From an uncultured Muribaculaceae bacterium (GTDB taxonomy: Bacteria > Bacteroidota > Bacteroidia > Bacteroidales > Muribaculaceae), in assembly GCA_958439725.1 (NCBI GenBank), contig CAUBWJ010000016.1, positions 1 through 51,644 of the forward strand: a stretch of DNA of 51,644 nt, read 5' to 3'. The notes under the pieces were generated by a model. It was not told where the DNA came from and made no database searches. It was given only the letters and a program-made list of their open reading frames with translations. The translations under genes and the position numbers were made by a program. Below, piece after piece: positions 8,801-17,226 of the stretch; position 1 is the first letter of the stretch; every line of letters starts with the position of its first letter.

Positions 8801-10312
8801 GAGGTGCTCGACCGCGGCGACCGCCCCGTGCGCCTGACACTGCGTGCCATAGAAACCGAGCGCGCCGGCTTCTGGCCCGAAGTCGCCGACCATGCCGCAC
8901 GCCTGGCCATGAGCCTGCGCGGTGTGTCGCTGCGTTGGCGCAACACCCGCAATCTCTCCCTGCCCCTCTTCCTGCCCGATGTAGGCAACATGTTCGGCCA
9001 GAGCCGCAGCTACGGCCCCATGTCACCGGGTCTGGATTTCGCCTTCGGTTTCACAGGCGAGGGTTTCGTGGACCGCGCGCGCCGCCGCGGCTGGATTATG
9101 ACTGACACCGACCAGACATCCCCCGCCATTTTCTCGCGCACGGCAGAGGTCAACCTCGAACTCAGCCTGGAACCGGTGAGAGGCCTGAAGATTATCCTCA
9201 CCGGCAACCGCACCGACAACCGCACCAAGCAGATACAGGTGGCTCAGGAAAACATGCCGGTGGTCTATGCCGGAAGCTTCACCAAGACCCACTGCGCCAT
9301 TGCCACCGCCTTCAAGAGTCCCGGAAACGCCGCCAACGGCTACAGTTCGGAACCATTCGCCACCCTTATATCAAACATTCCGGTGGTCGCCGCGCGCGTG
9401 GAACAGCAATACGCCGGCACACGCTATCCTACCACCGGCTTCCTCTCCGGAACTCCCCACGCCGGAGAACCGTTCGACCCCGCGGTAGGCACCGTCAGCT
9501 CCACATCCTCCGACGTCCTGATTCCGGCATTCATAGCAGCCTACACCGGAACCTCACCCCGCAAGCAATATCTCTCCGCCTTCCCCTCCTTCGCCAAGGT
9601 GCTCCCCAACTGGCGCGTGACCTACGACGGCCTTGTCACTGTGGGCAATCTCTCGCGATGGTTCAAGGCTTTCACCCTCACCCACGCCTATCAGTGTACC
9701 TACACCGTAGGCTCCTATTCTTCGTTCCTCAACTGGGTGTCGGCCGACGGCGGGGAAACACTCGGATTCACACTCGACGCCATCACCGGCGCCCCCGTTC
9801 CCTCCTCGCCCTACAATATCTCCTCCGTTGCGATAACCGAGCGCTTCGCACCGCTGATCGGAGCAGCCGCCACTCTGCGCAACGACCTTACAGTCAACGC
9901 CGAGTTCAGACGCGGGCGCACCCTCACGCTCAACACCTCGGCCGGTCAGGTGGTGGAAGCCTCACAGTCGGGCTTCACGGCCGGGGTGGGCTATAAGCTT
10001 GTGGGCTTCAACAATGTGCTTAAAATCAAAGGACGCCAGACCGGCATAAGCAACGACCTCACCGTCAACGCCGAATTCTCCTACATGCTCACCCGCGCCC
10101 TAATCCGCCGCATCGAGACCGCCTACACCCAGGCCACCTCAGGCTCCCGCACCATAGCCTTCAACCTCGCGGCCAACTATGTGCTGTCGCGCCGCATGAC
10201 CATAGGCATGTACGTTGACCACCAGGTCAACACCCCCATCGTCACCAACGCCGCCTTCCCCGTCACCAACACCGCCTACGGCCTCACCTTCAACATCTCC
10301 CTCGCCCGCTGA
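2846..10312 (+). CDS. sprA: Giant outer-membrane protein SprA/Sov (type IX secretion translocon)
   Basis: At 2,488 residues this has the size of SprA/Sov, the very large beta barrel through which type IX secretion substrates cross the outer membrane. A GTG start gives a signal peptide (hydrophobic core about residues 18-32, likely cleavage near ASA-VP). Family hallmarks include the KIFGPGGVKLRSRGTATIS region near residue 173, followed by FDFDQKIQATLEATVGERLSF, and the SYIDDFESAQSGIDLRSPYSWF region near 840. The rest is dense in aromatic, alternating beta strands to a C-terminal strand ending in SLAR. The GTG start is the best fit, since later starts would cut the signal peptide. No other type IX component (PorK-N, PorV, PorT) or clear cargo sorting domain lies nearby. 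The frame is intact over 7.4 kb. Confidence 0.93.
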   Translation: MATARKCNVSVSAPAAAFLRALVLCLLFLFLTARHSSVASAVPAPPDTIAPALPPLPPLDSLMMPFPVRQTVPQTFEELMSREFTADLSTPSNLRTTTEFDPETGCYIVRTRLGDKDIATPFMLTPAQYDDWATRQSMTEYYRRRNSLLYDDSGSKPFDFLNVSTKKSGLEKIFGPGGVKLRSRGTATISTGVKTVKTDNPALALSARRHTFFDFDQKIQATLEATVGERLSFSMNYNTDATFDFDSKNLRLRYEGTEDDIVQNIEAGNVSLTTGSQLIRGATALFGIKSTLRFGRLTATALVSQQNSESRSVSAKRGVQTTPFSIPSDNYDYNRHFFLAQYFRDTYNTSCSRLPYVSSGIKITRVEIWVTNKSGNYNQSRNLVAFMDLGENRLLANSHWTVDASVPVPDNASNNLLSVIREQFPDARNINHVTQALAPLEAYGISGGRDYEKVESARLLSENEYTLNSTLGYVSLTGRVNSDEVLAVAFEYTWQGKVYRVGEFSSDITDTSSSLYVKMLKGTDVSVKLPSWKLMMKNVYSLGAYQVERNNFRLQVKYLSDTTGTEVPYLPGSGLDTKPLIQITGLDRLNSNLETGPDGFFDFIEGYTILPASGKVIFPVVEPFGADLAAAIGNESVAAGFTYPQLYDSTLVVARQFAYRNKFVLTGEYQASAGSQIRLDAMNVPRGSVVVTAGGVVLTENADYTVDYSMGIVTITNQSIIDSGQPVNVTLENQSLFATQRKTLLGLDLSYRFNPSLTLGATVLHYSEKALTEKVNIGDEIVNNTVWGLNLSYNTRFDWLTDLLNRIPTVRAVAPSSLALQAEVARLVPHTPASGSNAGSSYIDDFESAQSGIDLRSPYSWFLASTPYDNGSDALFPEAALSNNADYGKNRALINWYYIDRLFTSRHSSLCPGYIKNDAKQLSNPYVREVTSREIYPDRQLTYGESATIQTLNLSFYPTERGPYNMDAENIDPDGRLLNPERRWGGIMRRLDNTNFEQSNIEYVQFWLLNPFLDPDNPNTEGGDLYFNFGDISEDILKDGMKSYENGVPADGNMQFMRNTVWGRVSTQNSLTYAFDNNTGARAPQDVGLDGLPNADEFTFESYAGYLDRLRLKLSPAALDSMQADSFSPLNDPAGDNYHFFRGHDYDEQHLGILERYKRYNGVEGNSLSAEDARHSLYQSSRNTPDVEDINQDNTLNEYERYYQYRVSIRPADLVVGRNYITDRQVSVVSTREGEKEVEWFQFKIPLSDFQKVVGSINGFSTIRFARIFMTGFSRPTHLRFASLELVRGEWRPYEFDLADRGDTPASGRLDISTVNIEENSGRTPVNYVLPPGVSRITDPGQSQIVQLNEQSLSLTAEDLLPSESRAIYRLTSHHLRNYKKLQMWIHAEKLIDDPTRLRDGELALFVRLGTDVRNNYYEYEIPLQLTPAGHYSESAADREEVWPLSNFMNLELQNLVNLKKERNRARREGTDGVGFNVLYSAQDPSDTHNRMAVLGNPSLSDVRVIMIGIRNNASTPKDGTVWINELKVTDFNADGGWGADANATLTMSDIATLNMGAHIETAGFGAVDQALNERRIDDYSRYSVAVQADMGRFLPSGAALKAPLYYSFSTEKTSPKYNPLDSDVLLKDALDEAGSRQERDSIKSMAVERLKVTSFSLSGLNFGVRSRNPKPWDPANFTLSYSFNKQSRSNPTTDHEYTNDYRGSFQYAYTPIVRPLRPFSRLKSRSRHTRFLREWEFNWLPNSISFLTSMSRFYYELQSRNDADTGFGLPPSVNKNFLWDRQLALAWNLTRSINLTFNSNTSARIDEPMGVVNRKLFPDRYREWRDTVWRSILHLGTPWAYNQTFTATYRAPFSSIPALDFLSANLTYNSAYRWDRGATVEGVKTGNTVSNQAALGFDGRVNLESLYNKNSWLKRVNTRFGPRRRDVPAKREARRFEQTITLKTDTSVIVRHNLRTKRLNIHATEINGTAEVNLRTRTLDENTIEVLDRGDRPVRLTLRAIETERAGFWPEVADHAARLAMSLRGVSLRWRNTRNLSLPLFLPDVGNMFGQSRSYGPMSPGLDFAFGFTGEGFVDRARRRGWIMTDTDQTSPAIFSRTAEVNLELSLEPVRGLKIILTGNRTDNRTKQIQVAQENMPVVYAGSFTKTHCAIATAFKSPGNAANGYSSEPFATLISNIPVVAARVEQQYAGTRYPTTGFLSGTPHAGEPFDPAVGTVSSTSSDVLIPAFIAAYTGTSPRKQYLSAFPSFAKVLPNWRVTYDGLVTVGNLSRWFKAFTLTHAYQCTYTVGSYSSFLNWVSADGGETLGFTLDAITGAPVPSSPYNISSVAITERFAPLIGAAATLRNDLTVNAEFRRGRTLTLNTSAGQVVEASQSGFTAGVGYKLVGFNNVLKIKGRQTGISNDLTVNAEFSYMLTRALIRRIETAYTQATSGSRTIAFNLAANYVLSRRMTIGMYVDHQVNTPIVTNAAFPVTNTAYGLTFNISLAR

Positions 10313-10379
10313 CCCTCTAATGCCTGTCTCTTATAGATTTTTAACAACGCGACAGAGACAACTACTTCACATTTTTCGT

Positions 10380-10387
10380 TAAATTTG
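10380..10387 (+). promoter_or_regulatory. -7 box TAAATTTG upstream of the plug-domain gene
   Basis: A perfect TAnnTTTG 25 bases before the ATG at 10413. It suggests that this gene and the downstream ABC-F gene have a promoter separate from sprA. No TTG is found at the expected -33 spacing. Confidence 0.5.
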
Positions 10388-10412
10388 TAAAAATGACTTA
10401 ATACCACTTCTT

Positions 10413-12593
10413 ATGAAAAACCATCTTCTCTCATTTCTGGCCGTGCTGTCATCTTTTACATCTCTCTTTGCACAGCTTCCTGACGATTACCGCTCAGAAC
10501 AAATCTACCTCTCGCCCCTCAAAGCTTCTGTAATGCCCGGCGACTCCATAGATGTGGAGGGTGTGGTTACATCCCTCGCCGGCGATAACGTCAGACCTTA
10601 CAGCCGTTATCTGTATGTCGAACTCATAGGAGAAGCCGATTCGGCTCTCGTAAGAAGCAAAGTAGCATGCGACTCGCTTGGACATTTTTCTCTTCGCGTG
10701 CCCACCGATCCTCTTGATAGCAAAGGAATCTACTGGCTGCGTGCCTATACCAGTCTCATGCGCAACTTCAATCCCTGCAGTTTCGCGTTGCAGCCTGTAG
10801 CACTCGGCACCACCCTTCCCGCCGACGACGGCATAATCGATTCCAACGCATCCCTGTCGCTCTTCCCATCCGGAGGCGCTCTTTCCTCCGGGCGCCCGCA
10901 GAACGTGGTAGCTTACCTTTCATCTGGTCAGGGATTTCCTCTTGGCAACAAAAAGCTCACGCTTACCGATGCCGCCGGTAAGGTGATTGCCGATGCTGTA
11001 ACCTCCCCCTCGGGACTGGCTACACTCAGTTTCCTTCCCGCAACCGGCCAGACATATACCGTTACTTTCAGTGACAATGGTGTGGTAAAAAAACAGAGTC
11101 TCACGGCTGGTGACGGAACTACACCGAAAGTTGAAGGCTCGATTACAGGAAACAGAATAGCATTCCATCTTGAAGGCGTTCCCCGCGGTGGACGCCTTAT
11201 GGTTTACGACCGCGCTAACGGTCTTTCTGAAGCCGCACTGACCGACGCCACAGGCTCCATGACTCTTCCTGTACCGCCCGAGACTGCGACACTGTTTCTT
11301 ACCGATGCGGATGGCACCGTGCTTGCCGCTACTTCTGTGGCAGCGTCCGCTGCCACCGCTTCGCTATCATTCTCGGTTCCTTCATCTATAACGGGCGGCT
11401 CCCCGTTAGAAATATCGGGGCTGCCGAATGACAGCATGTCCATAGTCCTCACCCGAATTCTCGCTGCCGACGACCTGATGTCGGGCCACGCTGAATCCGC
11501 TATTAAATATCTTTCCGATTTCGCCTCACCCATACCTTTCCCACAGCGTTATTTCACTTCGGATGCCCGCACGCGCGCCGAGGATCTCGCGGCCTGGATG
11601 TCCACGGCATCGTTCAAACGGTTCTCGCCCGGAACAGTACTCCATGAAAGCCCGAACCAGGTCTATGCCTACCTTCCTGAGAGAGTCATGGAAATAACAG
11701 GACAAGTGTTCCGCAGCCCCGAAAATCCATTCCGGGGCGGTCGAATCGTGGCTTACAACGCCTCTACAGACTGTGTCTACGACACTGTGATTGGCCCTGA
11801 CGGCCGTTTCACGATTGCCGTCGACAACTTCCCGCAGGGCACCGAATTTTTCCTCCAGCCAATCAACGATAAAGGGCAGCCCTCGCGTTCCGAAGTGAAG
11901 ATTGACGATACGACTTTCCCCTCCGCCATAATCGACCGCGCTGACTTACCGGTCGACAGCCGCTATCTCGCCGCCGACGTGAGCATAGGCAAGGGCTCCT
12001 CTCTCGACCCCCATTTGCTTGCCGACGTTGTGGTGAAGGCCGTTGTGAAGTCTGAACCTAAATCAACGGAACAGTTCTATGCTACACGCTATAAAGACCG
12101 CGAGGACATAGAGACTAAAGGCTACCAGTCGCTGCGCGATATCATACGCGACATGCCGTTCCTGCGCATGGAGCGCGTGAACAACGGCTGGGTGCTCGCC
12201 ACCTCCCGTTCGGCCTATTCGCTGAGCCGCGGCGGAACACTTATCCCGGTGCTTATCGACGGAACCCTTTTTGAGCCTGACGAATATGCCTCGATGATCG
12301 ATATGCCCGCAAGCGAAATTGAAAGCGTGGAGCATCTCACCCCCACCCAGGCCATAGCATATACATCGCGGAGCATCAACGGTGTGCTCAACATAAAGAC
12401 CCGCAACCGCGGAACAAGTCACCCGGCGCCTCTCAAAGGCACTATCGTAACTCCTATGGGACTTGACACCGATGCGGTCACTGATGCAGCAGTCATCGCT
12501 CCCACCATCCCCGGACGCTACCGTGTGGCGGTGGACGTAGTGGATGCTTCGGGCAACATCCGCTCCGCCGAGAAATGGATAGACGTAAAATAA
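10413..12593 (+). CDS. Secreted protein with macroglobulin-like domains and a TonB-receptor plug domain but no barrel
   Basis: This 726-residue protein has a signal peptide (residues 1-20, ending SLFAQ). It begins with an MG2-like beta-sandwich (YLSPLKASVMPGDSIDVEGVV), followed by further Ig-like segments and a carboxypeptidase-regulatory-like segment (EITGQVFRSPENPFRGGRIVAYN, about 428-450). The C-terminal part from about 555 to 675 resembles a TonB-dependent receptor plug (YQSLRDIIRDMPFLR, VLIDGTLFEPDEYASMIDMPASEIESVEHL, INGVLNIKTRN). The 22-strand barrel that should follow is absent; only about 55 residues remain. Such barrel-less plug proteins are common but uncharacterised in Bacteroidota. 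Its location is probably periplasmic or outer-membrane attached. The ABC-F gene starts four bases after its stop, so the two are probably co-transcribed. Function unknown. Confidence 0.75.
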   Translation: MKNHLLSFLAVLSSFTSLFAQLPDDYRSEQIYLSPLKASVMPGDSIDVEGVVTSLAGDNVRPYSRYLYVELIGEADSALVRSKVACDSLGHFSLRVPTDPLDSKGIYWLRAYTSLMRNFNPCSFALQPVALGTTLPADDGIIDSNASLSLFPSGGALSSGRPQNVVAYLSSGQGFPLGNKKLTLTDAAGKVIADAVTSPSGLATLSFLPATGQTYTVTFSDNGVVKKQSLTAGDGTTPKVEGSITGNRIAFHLEGVPRGGRLMVYDRANGLSEAALTDATGSMTLPVPPETATLFLTDADGTVLAATSVAASAATASLSFSVPSSITGGSPLEISGLPNDSMSIVLTRILAADDLMSGHAESAIKYLSDFASPIPFPQRYFTSDARTRAEDLAAWMSTASFKRFSPGTVLHESPNQVYAYLPERVMEITGQVFRSPENPFRGGRIVAYNASTDCVYDTVIGPDGRFTIAVDNFPQGTEFFLQPINDKGQPSRSEVKIDDTTFPSAIIDRADLPVDSRYLAADVSIGKGSSLDPHLLADVVVKAVVKSEPKSTEQFYATRYKDREDIETKGYQSLRDIIRDMPFLRMERVNNGWVLATSRSAYSLSRGGTLIPVLIDGTLFEPDEYASMIDMPASEIESVEHLTPTQAIAYTSRSINGVLNIKTRNRGTSHPAPLKGTIVTPMGLDTDAVTDAAVIAPTIPGRYRVAVDVVDASGNIRSAEKWIDVK

Positions 12594-12597
12594 GAAA

Positions 12598-14469
12598 ATG
12601 ACAAGTTACCTTCAGATAGAGAACCTTACGAAAAGCTATGGCGACCGCATGCTTTTCGACTCCGTGACCTTCGGTGTGAACCAGGGTGACAAAATAGGCA
12701 TTATCGCCAAGAACGGCACCGGAAAATCAACCCTCATGCGAATTATCGCCGGCAAGGAGAGTCCGGACAGCGGCTCGGTCACATTCCGCTCGGGTCTGCG
12801 CGTGGGATTCGTGGAACAGTCGCCAGAGTTCACTCCCGGGCAGACCGTTCTTGAAGCGTGCGTCAATTCTCAATCCGACGCCGGGCGCGCCATCGCCGAA
12901 TACGAAGAAGCCCTCGCGTCGGGCGATGCCGACCGCTGTTCAGCGGCCGTGGCCCGTATGGACGCCCTCGGCGCCTGGGACCGCGACGACCGCATAAAGC
13001 AGCTCCTCCACCAGCTGGAGGTCACGGATATAAACGCACCGGTTGACACTCTTTCCGGCGGCCAGCGCAAACGCGTGGCCATAGCCCGCACCATATTCGA
13101 GGAACCCGACCTGATTATGCTCGACGAGCCTACCAACCACCTCGACGTAGCCATCATCGAATGGCTCGAAGGCTACCTCTCGCGCCAGAACGTGACGCTG
13201 CTCATGGTAACCCACGACCGCTATTTCCTTGACCGTGTGTGCAACAAGATAATCGAAATAGACCGCTGCGGCATTTTCACCTATCAGGGTAACTACGACG
13301 AATATCTGCGCCGCCGCGCCGAACGCATCGAGGCAATGGGCGCCGAGCTTGCAAAGGTGCGCAACACACTGCGCCGGGAGCAGGAATGGATGAACCGGCA
13401 GCCCCAGGCACGTGCCGGCAAAGCCAAATACCGCATCGATTCTTTCTACGACCTGAAGGAACGTTCCCGCCTTAACCTTTCGGAGCAGAACGTGGAACTC
13501 GACGCCGTTTCCTCTTCCTATATCGGCTCGAAGATATTCGAGGCGCGCCACATCTCCAAACGCTGGGGCGACAAGGTGATTCTCGATGATTTCAACTACG
13601 TGTTCTCCCGCTACGAGAAGCTCGGAATCATAGGCCACAACGGCGTGGGCAAATCCACATTCATCAAGATGCTTCTGGGAATGGTGGAGGCCGACTCCGG
13701 AACATGGGACATAGGCGAGACCGTGAAGTTCGGCTACTACAGTCAGGACGGCATTGATTTCCCCGCAGGCAAGAAGGTGATCGACGCCGTGAGCGACATC
13801 GCCGACTATATAGTGATCGACGACCGCCACCGTTTCACTCCCATGCAGTTCCTCACCCACTTCCTGTTCTCTCCCGCCGACCAGCAGAAGTATATCGAGA
13901 CGCTTTCAGGCGGAGAAAAGGCGCGTCTGCATCTGGCCATAATCCTTATGCGGCGTCCCAACTTCCTTATACTCGACGAACCCACCAACGACCTCGACAT
14001 CGTTACGCTCGGCATTCTGGAGGATTATCTGTCGAAGTTCGGAGGATGCCTTATTGTGGTGTCGCACGACCGCTTCTTCCTCGACTCCATTGCCGACCAC
14101 CTCTTCGTGATGGAAGGCGAAGGCCGTATAAAGGACTTTCCCGGCACCTACACCGAATACCGCGCCTACCTCGACAGCCGCAAGGCTGCGGAAGAGGAGT
14201 CGCAGCGACAGTCGCGCCGCGAAACGGCACCAGCCGGAAAAACCCGTGCGGAACGCCCCCGGAAACTTTCATGGGCAGAACGCCGCGAACTGGAAGCGCT
14301 CACCACAGAAATCGACGCCCTCACCCTCGAGAAAAACGAGCTCGACACCCTGTTTGCTTCCGGCACCGCCATTGACGACATCGAGGCCCGCTCGCGCCGC
14401 TATACCGAGCTTACCCGGCTGCTCGATGAGAAAGAAATGCGCTGGCTCGAGCTTTCCGAGCTGGAATAA
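12598..14469 (+). CDS. uup: ABC-F family ATPase, Uup-like
   Basis: This 623-residue soluble protein has two ABC ATPase domains in tandem and no membrane segments, as in ABC-F proteins acting on ribosomes or DNA intermediates. Domain 1 has Walker A GIIAKNGTGKST (34-45), signature LSGGQ (152-156) and Walker B LIMLDEPTNHLD. Domain 2 has GIIGHNGVGKST (343-354), LSGGE (436-440) and FLILDEPTNDLD. The interdomain linker (RREQEWMNRQPQARAGKAKYRIDSF) and a charged C-terminal coiled coil (about 550-623) favour Uup over EttA. Uup is linked to tolerance of precise transposon excision and to ribosome or recombination functions; the role here is inferred from family. It starts four bases after the upstream gene. 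Confidence 0.9.
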   Translation: MTSYLQIENLTKSYGDRMLFDSVTFGVNQGDKIGIIAKNGTGKSTLMRIIAGKESPDSGSVTFRSGLRVGFVEQSPEFTPGQTVLEACVNSQSDAGRAIAEYEEALASGDADRCSAAVARMDALGAWDRDDRIKQLLHQLEVTDINAPVDTLSGGQRKRVAIARTIFEEPDLIMLDEPTNHLDVAIIEWLEGYLSRQNVTLLMVTHDRYFLDRVCNKIIEIDRCGIFTYQGNYDEYLRRRAERIEAMGAELAKVRNTLRREQEWMNRQPQARAGKAKYRIDSFYDLKERSRLNLSEQNVELDAVSSSYIGSKIFEARHISKRWGDKVILDDFNYVFSRYEKLGIIGHNGVGKSTFIKMLLGMVEADSGTWDIGETVKFGYYSQDGIDFPAGKKVIDAVSDIADYIVIDDRHRFTPMQFLTHFLFSPADQQKYIETLSGGEKARLHLAIILMRRPNFLILDEPTNDLDIVTLGILEDYLSKFGGCLIVVSHDRFFLDSIADHLFVMEGEGRIKDFPGTYTEYRAYLDSRKAAEEESQRQSRRETAPAGKTRAERPRKLSWAERRELEALTTEIDALTLEKNELDTLFASGTAIDDIEARSRRYTELTRLLDEKEMRWLELSELE

Positions 14470-14554
14470 AGGGCCGAAAGAAGTCCGTGATGCAGTAGCC
14501 CCCCTGAAACCCTTTAGGGCGGCTTACGCGTTATAGTCACATACAATAACAGCC

Positions 14555-16426
14555 ATGAGTGACTCACTGTGGAAAAAAGCACTGACAGCACTGCGGCGCC
14601 GGGCCTACGGCGTCCGGGCCTCGTTTGTGCGCTTCAACCACCGCAGCATAGTCACCCTGTCGGCCCTCACCGATATCCTCACCGTCCTTGTCACGGTTGC
14701 CGCCATAGCCTTCATTTGCCTTGTGATAGTCTACGGGGGCTACTATCACTCCCATTCCGAATTGCAGATGCTTCTCAAGGGCTGCCGCTGGATTCAGGCA
14801 TTGTTCTGCTTCAACGTAATCTATAACCTCGCCTTCAATTTCCGGCGCACGGTGCGCACCACGCGCTCATTCAAATGGGTTGTCGACGGTATTATGCTTC
14901 TCACACTCCTGCCGTGGATCTACCCGCATCCCGTAAATCCCTGGCTACCCTGGCTCGAACGGATTCTATACTCCAACATCTTCCTGTTCACGGCCATGGG
15001 AGCCTACTCGGTGCTTTCGATAAGCCTCGCGCTCACGCGCATCATAGGCAAGCGCACCAATCCCTCGCTCCTGCTCTCATCGAGCTTCCTGGTGGTGATA
15101 GCCATAGGCACGTTCCTGCTCATGCTCCCCAACTGCACATACACGGGCATAGATTTCATGGACGCCCTGTTTGTAAGCACAAGCGCGGTGTGCATCACCG
15201 GCCTCACCCCCGTCGACGTATCACTTGTATTCACCCCGTTCGGCACCGTGATTCTCTGCATTCTCATTCAGATCGGCGCCCTCGGCGTGATGACATTCAC
15301 CAGTTTCTTCGCCCTTTTCTTCAGCGGTACGTCGAGCATCTACAGCCAGCTGATGCTCAAGGATATCATCTATTCCCGGTCGATGAACGCGCTCATTCCC
15401 ACACTGCTCTACATCCTCTCGTTCACGCTTGTCGTTGAGCTTATGGGAGCTTTCGCCATATTCCTCTCCATCCACGGCACAATGTCCATGACTATCCCAC
15501 AGGAGATAGGATGCGCCGTGTTCCACTCCGTCTCGGCATTCTCCAACGCCGGATTCTCCACCATCCCCGACGGTCTTTCCAACCCGGCGCTGCTCCACGG
15601 CAATATATCCATCTACTGGATTGTATCCGCCCTGATAATAGCCGGAAGCATTGGGTTCCCGATTCTGGTCAACTTCAAGGAAATCGTGGTCCACACCATC
15701 TCCAAACACTGGCGTCGCATGCGCGGACGCTCCTACGACGGCCTGCTGCTTCACATCTGGAGCACCAACACCAAGATTACCCTCGTAACCTTCGGCCTCC
15801 TTTTTCTGGCTGGCGCAGTGGCATTCTTCGTGCTTGAATCCTCCAACACCATGCGCCACATGACGCTCCTGGAACGCATCACCCAGTCGGTGTTCAACTC
15901 CGCCACTCCCCGAAGCGCCGGCTTCTCGTCGGTGAATCCCGCTCGGTTTCTCAACGTCACCCTTGTGATTGTGATGTTCCTCATGTGGGTGGGTGGTTCG
16001 TCGCAGTCAACAGGCGGAGGCGTAAAGGTCAACACCCTCGCCGCCATCTGGCTCAACCTGCGCGCCATCGTCACGGGCCGCAGTCAGGTCACGGCATTCC
16101 ACCGCTCCATCTCATTCGGCTCCATACGCCGCGCCAACGCGGTGGTGGCCATATCCATTTTCTCCTATTTCATTTTCTCGGTGGCGATATTCCTGATGGA
16201 ACCGGACCTTTCGGCCCGCGACATCCTTTTTGAGGTAAACTCAGCTGTTTTCACCGTGGGGTCGTCGCTCGGAATCACCCCGCAACTCTGCGCCGGCTCC
16301 AAGGCTGTGCTTTGCGTGGCCATGTTCCTCGGCCGCGTGGGCATTATCTCGCTTCTCACAGGCATAGCCTCCCGGCGCGACTCAGCCGGATGCTCCTATC
16401 CCTCCGACAATATTATCATCTCCTGA
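14555..16426 (+). CDS. trkH: TrkH/KtrB-family potassium uptake membrane subunit
   Basis: This 623-residue ion channel-like transporter has four pore-loop repeats, each with the selectivity-filter Gly: CITGL (G216), SNAGFS (G333), RSAGFS (G456) and SLGIT (G573). The GGSSQSTGGGVKVNTL stretch in the third repeat is typical of the family. An N-terminal extension of roughly 150 residues with extra membrane helices (about 35-60, 75-95, 105-130, 140-160) precedes the conserved core, so the protein is longer than the usual KtrB of about 450. It probably moves K+ with Na+ or H+ under control of the regulatory protein encoded next. The trkA-type gene starts 22 bases downstream, so both subunits form one operon. 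Confidence 0.93.
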   Translation: MSDSLWKKALTALRRRAYGVRASFVRFNHRSIVTLSALTDILTVLVTVAAIAFICLVIVYGGYYHSHSELQMLLKGCRWIQALFCFNVIYNLAFNFRRTVRTTRSFKWVVDGIMLLTLLPWIYPHPVNPWLPWLERILYSNIFLFTAMGAYSVLSISLALTRIIGKRTNPSLLLSSSFLVVIAIGTFLLMLPNCTYTGIDFMDALFVSTSAVCITGLTPVDVSLVFTPFGTVILCILIQIGALGVMTFTSFFALFFSGTSSIYSQLMLKDIIYSRSMNALIPTLLYILSFTLVVELMGAFAIFLSIHGTMSMTIPQEIGCAVFHSVSAFSNAGFSTIPDGLSNPALLHGNISIYWIVSALIIAGSIGFPILVNFKEIVVHTISKHWRRMRGRSYDGLLLHIWSTNTKITLVTFGLLFLAGAVAFFVLESSNTMRHMTLLERITQSVFNSATPRSAGFSSVNPARFLNVTLVIVMFLMWVGGSSQSTGGGVKVNTLAAIWLNLRAIVTGRSQVTAFHRSISFGSIRRANAVVAISIFSYFIFSVAIFLMEPDLSARDILFEVNSAVFTVGSSLGITPQLCAGSKAVLCVAMFLGRVGIISLLTGIASRRDSAGCSYPSDNIIIS

Positions 16427-16448
16427 TTCTAAAAACATTTTCTATATC

Positions 16449-17144
16449 ATGCGCTACCTCATAATCGGACTCGGAATATATGGCTCGAACCTCGCTGTTG
16501 ACCTCACCAGGATGGGTCACGAGGTAATCGGAGCCGACAAGAACCCCTCGCTTGTGGAGGGAATCAAAGACTACATCTCCACGGCCTATATCATCGACTC
16601 CACCGACGAATCGGCGCTCTCGGTGCTTCCGCTGAAAAACGTCGACATAGTGATTGTGGCAATCGGCGAGAGCTTCGGCGCGAGCATACGCACAGTGGCC
16701 ATACTCAAGAAACTCGGTGTACCCCATATATTCGCCCGCGCCATCGACCAGCTTCACGAATCCATCCTTCAGGGGTTCGACATAGAGCGTATCATCACCC
16801 CGGAACAGCGCGCCGCATCCGACCTCGTGAACGAAATGGGCGTGGGAGGCAACATCGAGTCCATGAAAATCGACGATGACAATTATATACTGAAATTCGC
16901 CGCTCCCGACTTCTTCAAGGGATTGCGCTACAGCGACCTCGATTTTTCACACGAATACGGTCTGCAGCTCGTGGCCGTAACGCGAAGCATTGTCTCCAAA
17001 AACATTCTCGGTCTCGACCGTCCCAATGCCCGGCTTATAGACGTGAAATCCGACCCCGACGCCACCGTGATCCACGGCGACATCTTCGTATGCCTCGGCA
17101 CCGCAAAAGCCTACCGCGCCCTCTTCAAAGCCATCGCCAACTGA
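16449..17144 (+). CDS. trkA: TrkA/KtrA-family potassium channel regulatory subunit
   Basis: This 231-residue cytosolic protein consists of one RCK-N Rossmann domain (YLIIGLGIYGSNLAVDL at the start, with GxGxxG-type nucleotide binding and the acidic end of strand 2, GADKN) and one RCK-C domain (about 140-225). The single-copy arrangement matches KtrA-type gating rings rather than the duplicated E. coli TrkA. It should bind nucleotides (NAD(H), ATP or ADP) and gate the TrkH-like subunit encoded just upstream. The stop is about ten bases before the first copy of a dispersed structured repeat, which may shape the 3' end of the transcript. Confidence 0.92.
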   Translation: MRYLIIGLGIYGSNLAVDLTRMGHEVIGADKNPSLVEGIKDYISTAYIIDSTDESALSVLPLKNVDIVIVAIGESFGASIRTVAILKKLGVPHIFARAIDQLHESILQGFDIERIITPEQRAASDLVNEMGVGGNIESMKIDDDNYILKFAAPDFFKGLRYSDLDFSHEYGLQLVAVTRSIVSKNILGLDRPNARLIDVKSDPDATVIHGDIFVCLGTAKAYRALFKAIAN

Positions 17145-17154
17145 CCCTTCCCAC

Positions 17155-17226
17155 AGAGCGCCGCAGGGGCGATGTCTGTACAACCCACTGCGTCAGCTGT
17201 AGAACAGAGAGCTCTCCCTTCCCCCA
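17155..17226 (+). repeat. Dispersed structured repeat, partial copy 2a
   Basis: This is the first half of the repeat, immediately followed by the full copy 2b. It retains the head hairpin region and the spaced CCCACTGCGTCAGCTG block, but the closing arm is mutated (GTAGA instead of GTGGG) and the 3' half is missing. It looks like a decaying tandem duplicate. Confidence 0.6.

Noticed and set aside
10324..10335. CTGTCTCTTATA, equal to the first 12 bases of the Tn5 mosaic end used in library adapters.
   Set aside because: The match stops after 12 bases, the sequence continues naturally into a promoter and gene, and it pairs with a local AGAGACA; chance is more likely than adapter contamination.
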